Shown here piece after piece: positions 17,592-26,941 of a stretch of DNA of 64,000 bases. The notes below the pieces were generated by a model. That model had not been told where the DNA came from and made no database searches. It saw nothing but the letters and a program-made list of their open reading frames with translations. How positions within the stretch are numbered: the stretch's first letter is position 1; each line of letters opens with the position of its first letter. The position numbers were made by a program, and so were the translations under genes. This DNA comes from a virus. The stretch spans positions 19,623-83,622 of IMG/VR virus record IMGVR_UViG_3300044644_001125. One strand, 5' to 3'.

Positions 17592-17597
17592 TAAATA
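17592..17597 (+). promoter_or_regulatory. Late promoter box before HNH gene
   Basis: GTTAAATAG lies 45 nt before the HNH gene. As nothing else reads forward here, it probably also drives the middle TerL piece. Confidence 0.5.
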
Positions 17598-17642
17598 GAG
17601 GTAATAAACTAATTACTTATTAATTTCAAACGGTGAACTATC

Positions 17643-19272
<1,630 letters not shown>

Positions 19273-19314
19273 ATACACGAAACCATTACTTAAATTTTCA
19301 TCAGGGATTATCAC

Positions 19315-20343
19315 ATGAGCAAGGCAACCTATTTATTATCTCCAATTGACGGAAACACCTACTGCAAAACCAATGGTAAGTTCACTATACATCTTAGGGA
19401 ATATGGACTTACCTATCAAGATTATTATGAAACTTATATACTTGGGTATTGTCCAATATGTGCATGCGGGTCTAAAGTTACGATGAATGTATCGACCCAT
19501 TTACATCCACGCAGTTGTGGAAAGCCTGTGTGTGTTGGTAAAATCACCAGCGATGTTAAACAGAATTGGACTCCGGAACAGAGAGAGCAGGATTCAGCCA
19601 ATAAGAAAGCCGCAAGTGCTGCAGAGACACCGGAGAAAAAACAACAGCGAAACGATAAACGTAAAGCAACTAACTTAAAAAATCACGGCGTTGAGTGGTC
19701 TACCCAGTCGGAAACAATGAAATCTAAGTCAAAACAGACTAAACTTGTACGACACGGTGATGAAAACTACAATAACAGCAAGATGATCAGTGCAACCAAT
19801 CTAGCAAAACCTAGAGAGGAAAAAGACGAGATCAATGAAAAACGACGTCTAACTAATTTAGATATGCATGGTGTCGAAAACTGCTGTTTGATTCCGGGAA
19901 ATTCGAGTAAATCGAATAAAGGAAACGCGAAGATTAAAGATTACACATTGCCATCTGGTAAGGTTATTGGAGTTCGTGGTTACGAACCAAATGCAATGGA
20001 TACCTTATTAGAATCGTATCAAGAATCTGATATATTGATGCACGATGATTACTCAGAATATCAAATCCAAGTTTTCAGCTATACCTCGGACAAAGGTAGA
20101 ATCGCGAAATACTACCCAGACATTTATATCCCTTCGGAAAACCGAATTATTGAGATCAAAAGTCAATGGTGGTGGGATGGTAATGGTAAGACTGACGAAA
20201 AATATACAACCCGACTTGCGAATAATCTTAGAAAAAGGCAAGCCGTGATTGATGCTGGATATAATTACGAAGTGTGGTTATTTACTAGCAAGACAAACTA
20301 TAGAGTACTAAAAGATGATGCAGACTTTCAAACCAAACACTAA
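19315..20343 (+). CDS. Vsr/EDxHD-like homing endonuclease in second TerL break
   Basis: 342 aa. The N-terminal part carries Cys pairs (CPICACG near residue 46) and repeated NLKNHGVEWSTQS / NLDMHGVENCC type modules that look like DNA-binding units. The C-terminal nuclease domain reads GVRGYEPNAMDTLLE, then YYPDIYIPSENRIIEIKS (D and E-x-K), and VWLFTSK. This fold was described as a new homing endonuclease family linked to fractured genes with split inteins. It lies exactly between the halves of split intein B and overlaps the TerL C piece by 29 bp. Confidence 0.8.
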   Translation: MSKATYLLSPIDGNTYCKTNGKFTIHLREYGLTYQDYYETYILGYCPICACGSKVTMNVSTHLHPRSCGKPVCVGKITSDVKQNWTPEQREQDSANKKAASAAETPEKKQQRNDKRKATNLKNHGVEWSTQSETMKSKSKQTKLVRHGDENYNNSKMISATNLAKPREEKDEINEKRRLTNLDMHGVENCCLIPGNSSKSNKGNAKIKDYTLPSGKVIGVRGYEPNAMDTLLESYQESDILMHDDYSEYQIQVFSYTSDKGRIAKYYPDIYIPSENRIIEIKSQWWWDGNGKTDEKYTTRLANNLRKRQAVIDAGYNYEVWLFTSKTNYRVLKDDADFQTKH

Positions 20344-20656
20344 GAACTTAAAGGTACTAACACCAGATGGATTCCAACCCTTCTCTGGTGTTAGTATGCG
20401 TGGAGTTAAACCAATTATTCGATTAACATTCGAAAAAGACGTATGGATAGAATGCACACCTGAGCATAAATTCTACATCTCTGAAACTGAACAAAAGTTA
20501 GCAAGTGATTTTAGGATTGGTGATACCATATTAAGTTCGGATGGTGATTTGAAGTTAATCACTTCTGAAGATTTGGGTAGAACTGAACCAGTATACGATT
20601 TAATTGAAGTTGCTAACGGTCATCGGTTCTATGCGAATTCACTATTAAGTTCGAAT
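20315..20656 (+). other. Split intein B, C-terminal half
   Basis: 114 residues: NLKVLTPDGFQPFSGV near the start, block B CTPEHKFYI, block F VYDLIEV, and end LLSSN before Cys. The penultimate residue is Ser instead of His. Confidence 0.82.
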
Positions 20657-21418
20657 TGCGAATTCTTAATTGATGATGAAACGTTAATTAATTCGGTTAA
20701 ATTGGCAGAACTAAAGGGTGTAGATCCGCTATTGACGATGGGGCAAATGCGTTGGTATAAAGAAATCAATCCATTGTCAACCTATCTAGTATCACTAGAC
20801 CCAAGTTTGGGAACAGGCGGTGACTTTGCTGCTATGCAAGTATTTGAAATGCCTAGTATGGAACAAGTGGGTGAATGGCGACACAATACCACACCTGTTC
20901 AAACGCAGATAAGGCATTTGAGGGATATCTTAAAACACATCCATGATAGTGGTATTGAAAAATCTGGGTTTGCTCCAACTACATATTACAGTATGGAGAA
21001 TAATACACTAGGTGAAGCAGCCCTAATCGTTATTGAGAGTATTGGTGAGGAGAACTTTCATGGGTTATTCCTGTCAGAACCGATTAAGAAAGGGCATATC
21101 AGGAAGTTCCGTAAAGGGTTTAATACCACACATAGAACAAAAGTTACTGCATGTAGTCAGTTTAAAAACTTATTAGAAACTGGTAAGATGAAGATTAACT
21201 CTAAAGTTCTAGTATCTGAGTTGAAAACTTATATCTCAAGGGGTGTTGGGTTTGGTGCTAAATCAGGTGAGAATGACGATTTGATTTCTGCAGTTCTTCT
21301 TATTATAAGAATGGCAACTGTATTATCTGATTGGGATCCATCGATATATGATAAGATGTCTGAGAAACTGACTGAAGATCAGATGCCATTGCCTATCTTT
21401 ATTAGTAGTGGATTCTAA
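20315..21418 (+). CDS. 17: Terminase large subunit, C-terminal piece, with split-intein C half
   Basis: 367 aa. Residues 1-114 are the C half of split intein B, ending LLSSN before Cys115. The extein (253 aa) carries the nuclease: STYLVSLDPSLGTGGDFAAM gives the first acidic residue, a YYSMENNT segment the second, and GENDDLISAVLL the C-terminal acids, as in T4 gp17. The start is MM at 20315/20318 inside the endonuclease gene. The stop codon falls in a CTAAAAGATAAT copy. Confidence 0.92.
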   Translation: MMQTFKPNTKNLKVLTPDGFQPFSGVSMRGVKPIIRLTFEKDVWIECTPEHKFYISETEQKLASDFRIGDTILSSDGDLKLITSEDLGRTEPVYDLIEVANGHRFYANSLLSSNCEFLIDDETLINSVKLAELKGVDPLLTMGQMRWYKEINPLSTYLVSLDPSLGTGGDFAAMQVFEMPSMEQVGEWRHNTTPVQTQIRHLRDILKHIHDSGIEKSGFAPTTYYSMENNTLGEAALIVIESIGEENFHGLFLSEPIKKGHIRKFRKGFNTTHRTKVTACSQFKNLLETGKMKINSKVLVSELKTYISRGVGFGAKSGENDDLISAVLLIIRMATVLSDWDPSIYDKMSEKLTEDQMPLPIFISSGF

Positions 21419-21518
21419 AAGATAATCGAACCCAATAAACCCAAGGCTAAAAGATAATTGAAACCCACGTACCATAAGCTAAAAGATAATTGACCTACCA
21501 TAAACTATTATCTTTTAG
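21415..21518 (+). repeat. Phased CTAAAAGATAAT array
   Basis: Exact copies begin at 21415, 21447 and 21479, spaced 32 bp apart, and an inverted copy ends at 21518. The last two can form a 12-bp hairpin with a 16-nt loop. The first copy contains the TerL stop codon. Confidence 0.9.
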
Positions 21519-21539
21519 CTATAACCAAAAGGACAACTA

Positions 21540-21947
21540 ATGAGAGAAACAATAGACGAAATACACAACTTGAAATACGAAGAACACGACAAGTTGAATG
21601 AAAATTCCATAGACGATGCAATCGTGTTCCTACAGCAATTGTTACCTGGTACTAAACAACCAACGGTAGAAGTTCAGTTTGATGGTGAGATTGAATTGTA
21701 TTGGGCAAAAGATTACTTGGAATTACAGGTTGGGTTCTATGGAGATGGTACGTATTCGTTCTATGCGAAAAACAACAAACTCGATGACACTATCTCAGGT
21801 GATAACATCCCAGTAAATATCATCAGTCAGCGAATCGTACCTTATATTAACCCAAGAAAGGTCTTTGGATTAGAGGGATTAACTGACGAAGACATAAAAC
21901 GACTAGAAGGCATCAGTCAACTGAATGACCAAAGTCCCACAGAATAG
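21540..21947 (+). CDS. Hypothetical protein
   Basis: 135 aa, preceded by AAGGA 8 nt upstream. The sequence (DDAIVFLQQLLPGTKQPTVEV, shown in part, then GEIELYWAKDYLELQVGFYGDG) resembles small alpha/beta proteins that are common beside phage and toxin-antitoxin genes, but no function can be given. The acidic C-terminus ends NDQSPTE. Confidence 0.6.
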   Translation: MRETIDEIHNLKYEEHDKLNENSIDDAIVFLQQLLPGTKQPTVEVQFDGEIELYWAKDYLELQVGFYGDGTYSFYAKNNKLDDTISGDNIPVNIISQRIVPYINPRKVFGLEGLTDEDIKRLEGISQLNDQSPTE

Positions 21948-21949
21948 GC

Positions 21950-21955
21950 TAAATA
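21950..21955 (+). promoter_or_regulatory. Late promoter box, near-leaderless spacing
   Basis: GCTAAATAC ends 6 nt before the ATG at 21962 and directly follows the previous stop. Confidence 0.6.
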
Positions 21956-21961
21956 CCGATT

Positions 21962-23680
21962 ATGGATACACGAAATAACATTGCAACAGATTTATTTTAC
22001 AAAATACGAAGCAGATTCTCTGGTCTAAAATTAGGAACGGAATCTGGTGAGATAACTATTATCCCAGAGGATGCACGTTTCTTCGATTTTGATTATATGG
22101 AAGGTGAAACCGCTATTGGTCATGTGAGTATTAGTTTGGCTGAACAGAATTCCATGAAGGTATATTTCTCACATGGAATTACCGAAACCATGGATACAAA
22201 TCAAAAGAACAACTGGTATGGGTTTTTAAAGGAGTTAAGGATATTTGCAAAACGCAGGCTGTTAAACTTCGATCCTAGAGACATTGCCAAAGACAACCTA
22301 GATCAAAGAGACTATTCGTTCTTGAGCCAAAATGCAAAATCTGCAACACCAGCACCAATTGGAGAAAGTATAATGAGTGAAAGTAACCTTTATGGTACTA
22401 AAAACGTAAGCTATCAGAAGTTGATGGATACACGATTAATTATCAAGCACAGTAAAACCTTGAATGATGATATGGCACCTGGGTCTCGTTCACGCAACAT
22501 CTCAGCTTTATTCGTAGAGAATAGTGATGGTGAAAGATTCAAATACCCATTCAAACACTTGGCTGGTGCTAGAGCTATGCAACGACATGTTGCTAATGGT
22601 GGTTTGCCTTATGATGAACTTGGTAAATCTATTACTGGTATGAGTGAAGAAATTGCACAGTTGAAAAGTTTTGGTAACTATGTTGTTAGAAACGATTTGA
22701 TGAATTCAGATACTAATAATATGGTTGAACGTAGTACTGCCCAATTGGACCATCTACGCGAAACTTTACACAAATTAGCAAAACAACACCACTACGAATC
22801 ATACAAAGAAAACTTCAAAGCTGCCGCACCAATGGAAATGCCGCAATCTGTAGTTGAAGAATATAAAGATAAGTTCACTGTACGTAACTTCAAAGAAGAT
22901 ATCGCATCTGTGTTTCCCGTTATCTATAGATTGATGCAAGAAAACGGCATCGAGTATTCTGATATTGTTAACATGACTTCTTCAGATGAACCCGTTTCTG
23001 AAGAAATCTCGGTTATTGACCCAATGACTAAATTTGAACAATGGGCTATGAACTTAGGTGAAGAAGATGCTATTGTTAGTTCAGACCCAGAAAATCAAAA
23101 GTCTGCTATTGCTGAACTACAAGACTTAGTTAAAGAACCTTTACCTGCTGGTGTCGATGGGTTGAATGCCATTGAAAGCCTAAAAGGTATTATCGATGAA
23201 CCCGCTTTGAATAGAGCAATCGTTAAATCTGCTAACGAAGATCCTGAAAAATGCGTGATTCCTTTGATTCACTCTTTCTTGCAACAACGTGCACCTGAAG
23301 TAGTTGATCAAATCGATTGGGAACATGGTCATGAATCGGAACATTCTGATACTGGTGAAACTGAAGTTGAAAAACTTGAGAAAGAAGACGTAGCCTCTGA
23401 ATGCGGTGATTCCGATGAAGAAGAACGTGGTCACGGTAACGTAGATATGAATGAACTATTCGAATACGTTAAATCTTTCTACGACCACATGGAAAACAAA
23501 TTCCCATTAGGTCCAGAAAAAGTAACCATCATGGTTGGTAAGAAGTTCGGTGAATCAGCAGCCAATGCAGTTAAGAAACTAATTGAACGTATGGCTCCTG
23601 AACAAGCTAGTGTTGGTATTCACGCTGCCCCTGAAGAATCTTCTGAAATCGCTCGCTTTAAACAGTTAGCTGGAATTTAA
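21962..23680 (+). CDS. Conserved virion-associated protein of marine T4-like phages
   Basis: 572 aa. The first 120 residues (FYKIRSRFSGLKLG, ARFFDFDY, VYFSHGITE, FLKELRIFAKRRLLNFDPRD) form a domain I recall as widely conserved in marine T4-like phages near the head genes, without known function. The middle is helical and charged; the C-terminus includes a very acidic, His-rich stretch (HGHESEHSDTGETEVEKLEK in part). A late promoter precedes it. A structural role is inferred. Confidence 0.65.
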   Translation: MDTRNNIATDLFYKIRSRFSGLKLGTESGEITIIPEDARFFDFDYMEGETAIGHVSISLAEQNSMKVYFSHGITETMDTNQKNNWYGFLKELRIFAKRRLLNFDPRDIAKDNLDQRDYSFLSQNAKSATPAPIGESIMSESNLYGTKNVSYQKLMDTRLIIKHSKTLNDDMAPGSRSRNISALFVENSDGERFKYPFKHLAGARAMQRHVANGGLPYDELGKSITGMSEEIAQLKSFGNYVVRNDLMNSDTNNMVERSTAQLDHLRETLHKLAKQHHYESYKENFKAAAPMEMPQSVVEEYKDKFTVRNFKEDIASVFPVIYRLMQENGIEYSDIVNMTSSDEPVSEEISVIDPMTKFEQWAMNLGEEDAIVSSDPENQKSAIAELQDLVKEPLPAGVDGLNAIESLKGIIDEPALNRAIVKSANEDPEKCVIPLIHSFLQQRAPEVVDQIDWEHGHESEHSDTGETEVEKLEKEDVASECGDSDEEERGHGNVDMNELFEYVKSFYDHMENKFPLGPEKVTIMVGKKFGESAANAVKKLIERMAPEQASVGIHAAPEESSEIARFKQLAGI

Positions 23681-23683
23681 AGG

Positions 23684-23712
23684 TTGACTTTGTACCCTTT
23701 GGTTTATAAGAT
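23684..23712 (+). promoter_or_regulatory. Early sigma70-like promoter
   Basis: TTGACT (23684-23689), 17-bp spacer, TAAGAT (23707-23712), 24 bp before the next ATG. Confidence 0.55.
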
Positions 23713-23735
23713 TGAAGGGTACTTGGAGAGCTACT

Positions 23736-24050
23736 ATGACCTTAACTGAAATATTCAATTTAGATCCACCCGAAGATGAATGGGATTTACCACAGATCGA
23801 ATTCGTCATGTTTGAAATCGGTTCTGGTAAGTTGTACATCTCAAGTAAAATAGCAGGTCGGGTATGTGCAGTTCAGTACTTAATTGATGACAATAATATA
23901 CGTATTGAATACCCATTTTCAGATGTAGAAGGTAAGTTAGCTGATTTCTTAGTTAAAAATCGATCTGCTATCCTAGAGTTTTGGGAATGTGGTGGTTCGT
24001 TTATGTTATGTGAGTTGGTTAATTTCGTTGAGAATCGATTTACGGATTGA
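23736..24050 (+). CDS. Hypothetical protein
   Basis: 104 aa from MTLTEIFNLDPPEDEW; GGAG lies 7 nt upstream, and the in-frame TTG at 23712 overlaps the -10 box and is rejected. The protein is acidic with a short beta-rich centre (IEFVMFEIGSGKLYISS). No family recognised. It has its own early-type promoter, in contrast to the late gene upstream. Confidence 0.6.
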   Translation: MTLTEIFNLDPPEDEWDLPQIEFVMFEIGSGKLYISSKIAGRVCAVQYLIDDNNIRIEYPFSDVEGKLADFLVKNRSAILEFWECGGSFMLCELVNFVENRFTD

Positions 24051-24053
24051 TTA

Positions 24054-24101
24054 ATTGATGCACCGATTGATGCACCGATTGGTTAGACCGGTGCATGCTG
24101 G
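24054..24101 (+). terminator. Hairpin with duplicated arm
   Basis: GATGCACCGATT is directly repeated (24057-24080), and GCACCG can pair with CGGTGC downstream. There is no strong T-run, so termination is uncertain. Confidence 0.4.
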
Positions 24102-24112
24102 ATGCTTATCTT

Positions 24113-24679
24113 TTAGAGCAGTTCTTGAATAGATGCCCAAGAAAGTTGATGCTTGGTCAATATATGAATAATAACATTATTATCTTTCATAGCTTGATTG
24201 ATCTTAGGGATATCTTTAGGTATAATCCAATCGTTCTTTGGATCTAAGTAAATATCTTGATCGGGTAAGTAAAAGTCAGCAAAATACTTTTTCTTTAATC
24301 CATTAAGGACGTAATACATGTAAGGTGGTCTTGTCAACGGAATACCATGATCATCCAAATCTTTGGCAACTCGATACTCGTAAGAGGATTCTAACCAAAC
24401 ACGACCAGCGAATGGTGAATCATACCAACCATACGCGTGGTTATTTTGATTACCACCGAAGTTTGGATTATTAGTTGCAGTTCTTGATATAATCGCTCTA
24501 GCGCATTTAGTAGAACACGTGGATCTCTCGGTCGTATTGTGAAACCATTTACCACATTCTTTACATTGCGACACCTTAGAATATGGTGGTTTAGTTGGAC
24601 GATTATATGAAGATTTTTTAGTTTTGGTGGTATTACTACTTTTTGCAGTACTATCACTTTCTGGCAATCTCACACCCAT
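24113..24679 (-). CDS. Homing endonuclease, nuclease-domain fragment
   Basis: 188 aa. It has a Cys4 zinc-like unit (CKECGKWFHN...CSTKC) and a nuclease domain with WLESSYEYRVAKDLDDHGI, YFADFYLPDQ and LDPKND, in the Vsr/EDxHD style. Its apparent ATG at 24679 is internal: upstream in the same frame lies another Cys unit (CKVCGKWFPKTGKRLTC) that would belong to the same protein. Together with the ORF at 24738 it looks like one frameshifted gene. The stop codon is in a CTAAAAGATAA copy. Confidence 0.65.
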   Translation of the reverse strand: MGVRLPESDSTAKSSNTTKTKKSSYNRPTKPPYSKVSQCKECGKWFHNTTERSTCSTKCARAIISRTATNNPNFGGNQNNHAYGWYDSPFAGRVWLESSYEYRVAKDLDDHGIPLTRPPYMYYVLNGLKKKYFADFYLPDQDIYLDPKNDWIIPKDIPKINQAMKDNNVIIHILTKHQLSWASIQELL

Positions 24680-24737
24680 AGCTGTTTTTGCACAAGTATC
24701 AGAACAAGTTAACCGTTTTCCAGTCTTAGGAAACCAT

Positions 24738-25118
24738 TTACCGCATACTTTGCACTGCGATACTAGGGTATACGGTCCTTGTTGAGTAATTGTCCTTTAA
24801 TGACGAACTCGTTTCAATACCAACCGAGTTTCTAGGAGTACGGAATTTGTTATTAACGGTGGCCGCACAACTAGATGAGCAGTATTTGTTGAAACTGGTA
24901 CTAGTTTTCTTACCGCAGCATATGCAGCTTGATAGACTATCAATATGATCTTTTAATTCGGATACGTACATCTCCTTTTTAGAATAAATACAACAGCACA
25001 GTAGTTCAATACGACGATTGGTTGGTTTACCACTGTTTTGGTGCTTACGGAAGATATGATGCTTGAGCATTCTCTTGTTTGTGTATTGTCTACTGCAGGT
25101 TTCACATGTATGAATCAT
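24738..25118 (-). CDS. Homing endonuclease, zinc-finger fragment (frameshifted from next ORF)
   Basis: 126 aa. It contains a C2H2-type finger (CETCSRQYTNKRMLKHHIFRKH, in part) and a treble-clef-like CICCGKK...CSSSC unit. Around 24740-24795 the meaningful frame switches: the alternative frame reads TQQGPYTLVSQCKVCGKWF and continues into the nuclease ORF. A TAAATA box is at 25173-25178. Either the gene is decayed or it uses frameshifting; decay is more likely. Confidence 0.55.
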   Translation of the reverse strand: MIHTCETCSRQYTNKRMLKHHIFRKHQNSGKPTNRRIELLCCCIYSKKEMYVSELKDHIDSLSSCICCGKKTSTSFNKYCSSSCAATVNNKFRTPRNSVGIETSSSLKDNYSTRTVYPSIAVQSMR

Positions 25119-25145
25119 AAGTTTTAAATTAAAGTTGAGTTAATC

Positions 25146-25171
25146 GGTTGTGTATGGCCCCATACACAACC
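25146..25171. repeat. Perfect inverted repeat
   Basis: GGTTGTGTATGG and CCATACACAACC are 12-bp arms separated by 2 nt. It lies between the endonuclease fragment and the tRNA; possible operator or transcript-end hairpin. Confidence 0.8.
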
Positions 25172-25183
25172 ATATTTATGAAC

Positions 25184-25265
25184 GGTTTTCATTATCTTTT
25201 AGCTAAATACCTAGTCTAAAAGATGATTTTCTCAAGGTGGTTTTCATTATCTTTTAGATAAATAC
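25184..25265 (+). promoter_or_regulatory. Duplicated late-promoter cassette before tRNA
   Basis: A 27-bp direct repeat (25184-25210 and 25239-25265) consists of GGTTTTCATTATCTTTTAG followed by CTAAATAC or ATAAATAC. The second TAAATA (25259-25264) is 13 nt before the tRNA. Confidence 0.65.
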
Positions 25266-25277
25266 AATATATGAAGT

Positions 25278-25352
25278 GCCGGTGTAGCTCAGTAGTAGAG
25301 CAGCTGTCTAGTAAACAGCAGGTCATGTGTGCAATCCACATTACCGGCTCCA
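25278..25352 (+). tRNA. tRNA-Thr-like (anticodon AGT), unusual D and T loops
   Basis: 75 nt with a 7-bp acceptor stem (GCCGGTG / TACCGGC), D stem GCTC/GAGC, anticodon stem GCTGT/ACAGC with loop CTAGTAA, T stem ATGTG/CACAT and encoded CCA. The anticodon reads AGT (Thr). The D loop AGTAGTA lacks the usual GG pair, and the T loop TGCAATC has G in place of the usual U55. A34 in bacteria normally needs deamination to inosine. It may be a poor substrate for the standard translation role. Confidence 0.85.
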
Positions 25353-25453
25353 GATATAAATCAATGACTTACGACTAAAAGATAATAGTTCCCTAAAGCT
25401 AATCAATAGGTAACCTGTTCGAATCAAACATAAAGCAATACATAAAATAAACC

Positions 25454-25482
25454 TTGACATACTAAAACAAAACACATATACT
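25454..25482 (+). promoter_or_regulatory. Early sigma70 promoter, near consensus
   Basis: TTGACA, 17-bp spacer, TATACT, 43 bp before the small gene at 25525. Confidence 0.85.
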
Positions 25483-25524
25483 TAACAAATGCAGTAACCC
25501 TTCAATAACTTAAGAGGTAGTAAA

Positions 25525-25695
25525 ATGGAAGATTTAAAATCAATGTCAGCACAAGAACTTTTCGATTTGTATTACACCAAATCATGGGAATTAGTAAAAG
25601 CAATTCACTCTATCAAAGATGAACTTCCTGAAGAAATCACGTCTATTGCAGCTTTAATGATCGATGCAAATGATCAACGATTATCGTTAGATTAA
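25525..25695 (+). CDS. Small early acidic protein
   Basis: 56 aa (MEDLKSMSAQELF...QRLSLD), preceded by AGAGG about 8 nt upstream and by a near-consensus early promoter. The product is acidic and helical; no family recognised. It lies just upstream of gp32, so it may be co-expressed in the early phase. Confidence 0.7.
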   Translation: MEDLKSMSAQELFDLYYTKSWELVKAIHSIKDELPEEITSIAALMIDANDQRLSLD

Positions 25696-25697
25696 TA

Positions 25698-25756
25698 TTG
25701 ACAAACTAAAACACTTACTTTATACTAAACACTCTGGGCTAAGAAACCCTTAGCCC
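25698..25756 (+). promoter_or_regulatory. Early promoter and leader hairpin of gp32
   Basis: TTGACA (25698-25703), 17-bp spacer, TATACT (25721-25726). The leader of about 135 nt contains a GGGCTAAG/CTTAGCCC hairpin at 25736-25756. T4 gp32 represses its own translation through a structured leader, so a similar control is plausible. Confidence 0.75.
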
Positions 25757-25866
25757 AAACTTTCAAAAGCAACCTAGGACGGCAATATGATTTAGATATA
25801 TACTTACAACAGAGTTACAATTCACAAGAGCAGTACAAACTTTTTACTTTTTATAGGAATACAAAA

Positions 25867-26877
25867 ATGGCATCTTTAGCTGAAATCCGCGCAAAACTTC
25901 AAGCATCACAAAACAACCAATCTAACAGTGGTTCTAATGGCGAACCAAGCGTTATCTATCCACACTGGAACATTACCGATGGTAATGAAACAACAATCCG
26001 ATTCTTACCGGATGCAGACACAACCAATGATTTCTTCTGGGTTGAAAAACAAATGATTAGACTTCCCTTCGCTGGCATTAAAGGCGAGGCAGATTCACGT
26101 CCAGTTGTTGTTCAAGTTCCATGTATTGAGATGTATGATGCAAAAGCATACTGCCCAATTTTAACCGAGGTTCGTGGTTGGTTCAAAGACAAATCATTAG
26201 AAGAAATGGGTCGTAAGTATTGGAAAAAACGTACGTTCTTAGCACAAGGATTTGTTGTTGAAGATGGCTTGAAAGAAGAAAACCCACCTGAAAACAAAAT
26301 CCGTAGATTCATTATCAGTCCACAAATCTTTGGTTTGATTAAATCTGCCTTATTAGATCCAGAGTTAGATGAATTACCAACTGATTACTTACGCGGTCTT
26401 GACTTCCGTATTTGCAAAACCTCAAAAGGTGGATTTGCTGATTACTCAACTTCTAAATGGAGCCGTCGTGAACGTGCTTTAAATGAAGAAGAATTGCAAG
26501 CAATTGCTGACCATGGGTTATTCAACTTAGCTGACTTCTTACCTAAACGTCCTGGTGAAGTTGAGTTGAAAGTTATTAAAGAAATGTTTGAAGCATCTGT
26601 TGTTGGTGAAGCCTATGATGTTGAAAGATGGGGTCAATACTATCGTCCAAATGGAATTCAAGCACCTACTACAGAAACTCGTGTAGTTGCTGCACCTGCG
26701 GCATCAGTTGCTGATTCTGTTGTTTCTGCTCCTTTATCATCAGCTGATGATTTACCATGGGAAACTCCTGCAGCACCTTCTTATGCAACACCAGCGGTTG
26801 CACCTGAAACATCTGCTGAAGGCGCAAGTCGTGCACAAGACATTCTTAAAATGATTCGTGACCGTCAAACGGCTTAA
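25867..26877 (+). CDS. 32: Single-stranded DNA-binding protein, gp32-like
   Basis: 336 aa. It coats ssDNA in replication, recombination and repair. The N-terminus MASLAEIRAKLQA is typical for cooperative-binding domains of this family; the OB-fold core follows (IYPHWNITDGNETTIRFLPD, then FFWVEKQMIRLPF). The C-terminus is acidic and Ala/Pro-rich before RAQDILKMIRD. T4 gp32 is 301 aa. It has its own early promoter and a terminator follows it. Confidence 0.9.
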   Translation: MASLAEIRAKLQASQNNQSNSGSNGEPSVIYPHWNITDGNETTIRFLPDADTTNDFFWVEKQMIRLPFAGIKGEADSRPVVVQVPCIEMYDAKAYCPILTEVRGWFKDKSLEEMGRKYWKKRTFLAQGFVVEDGLKEENPPENKIRRFIISPQIFGLIKSALLDPELDELPTDYLRGLDFRICKTSKGGFADYSTSKWSRRERALNEEELQAIADHGLFNLADFLPKRPGEVELKVIKEMFEASVVGEAYDVERWGQYYRPNGIQAPTTETRVVAAPAASVADSVVSAPLSSADDLPWETPAAPSYATPAVAPETSAEGASRAQDILKMIRDRQTA

Positions 26878-26888
26878 TCAGTAGTATA

Positions 26889-26922
26889 GGGTGTGCAGGG
26901 TAATTCCTGTACACCCTTTTTT
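26889..26922 (+). terminator. Intrinsic terminator after gp32
   Basis: GGGTGTGCAGG pairs with CCTGTACACCC, followed by six T residues. It lies only 20 nt before the UvsX start, so it can act as an attenuator for UvsX. Confidence 0.85.
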
Positions 26923-26941
26923 CGTTTATAGAGGAGAGGTA

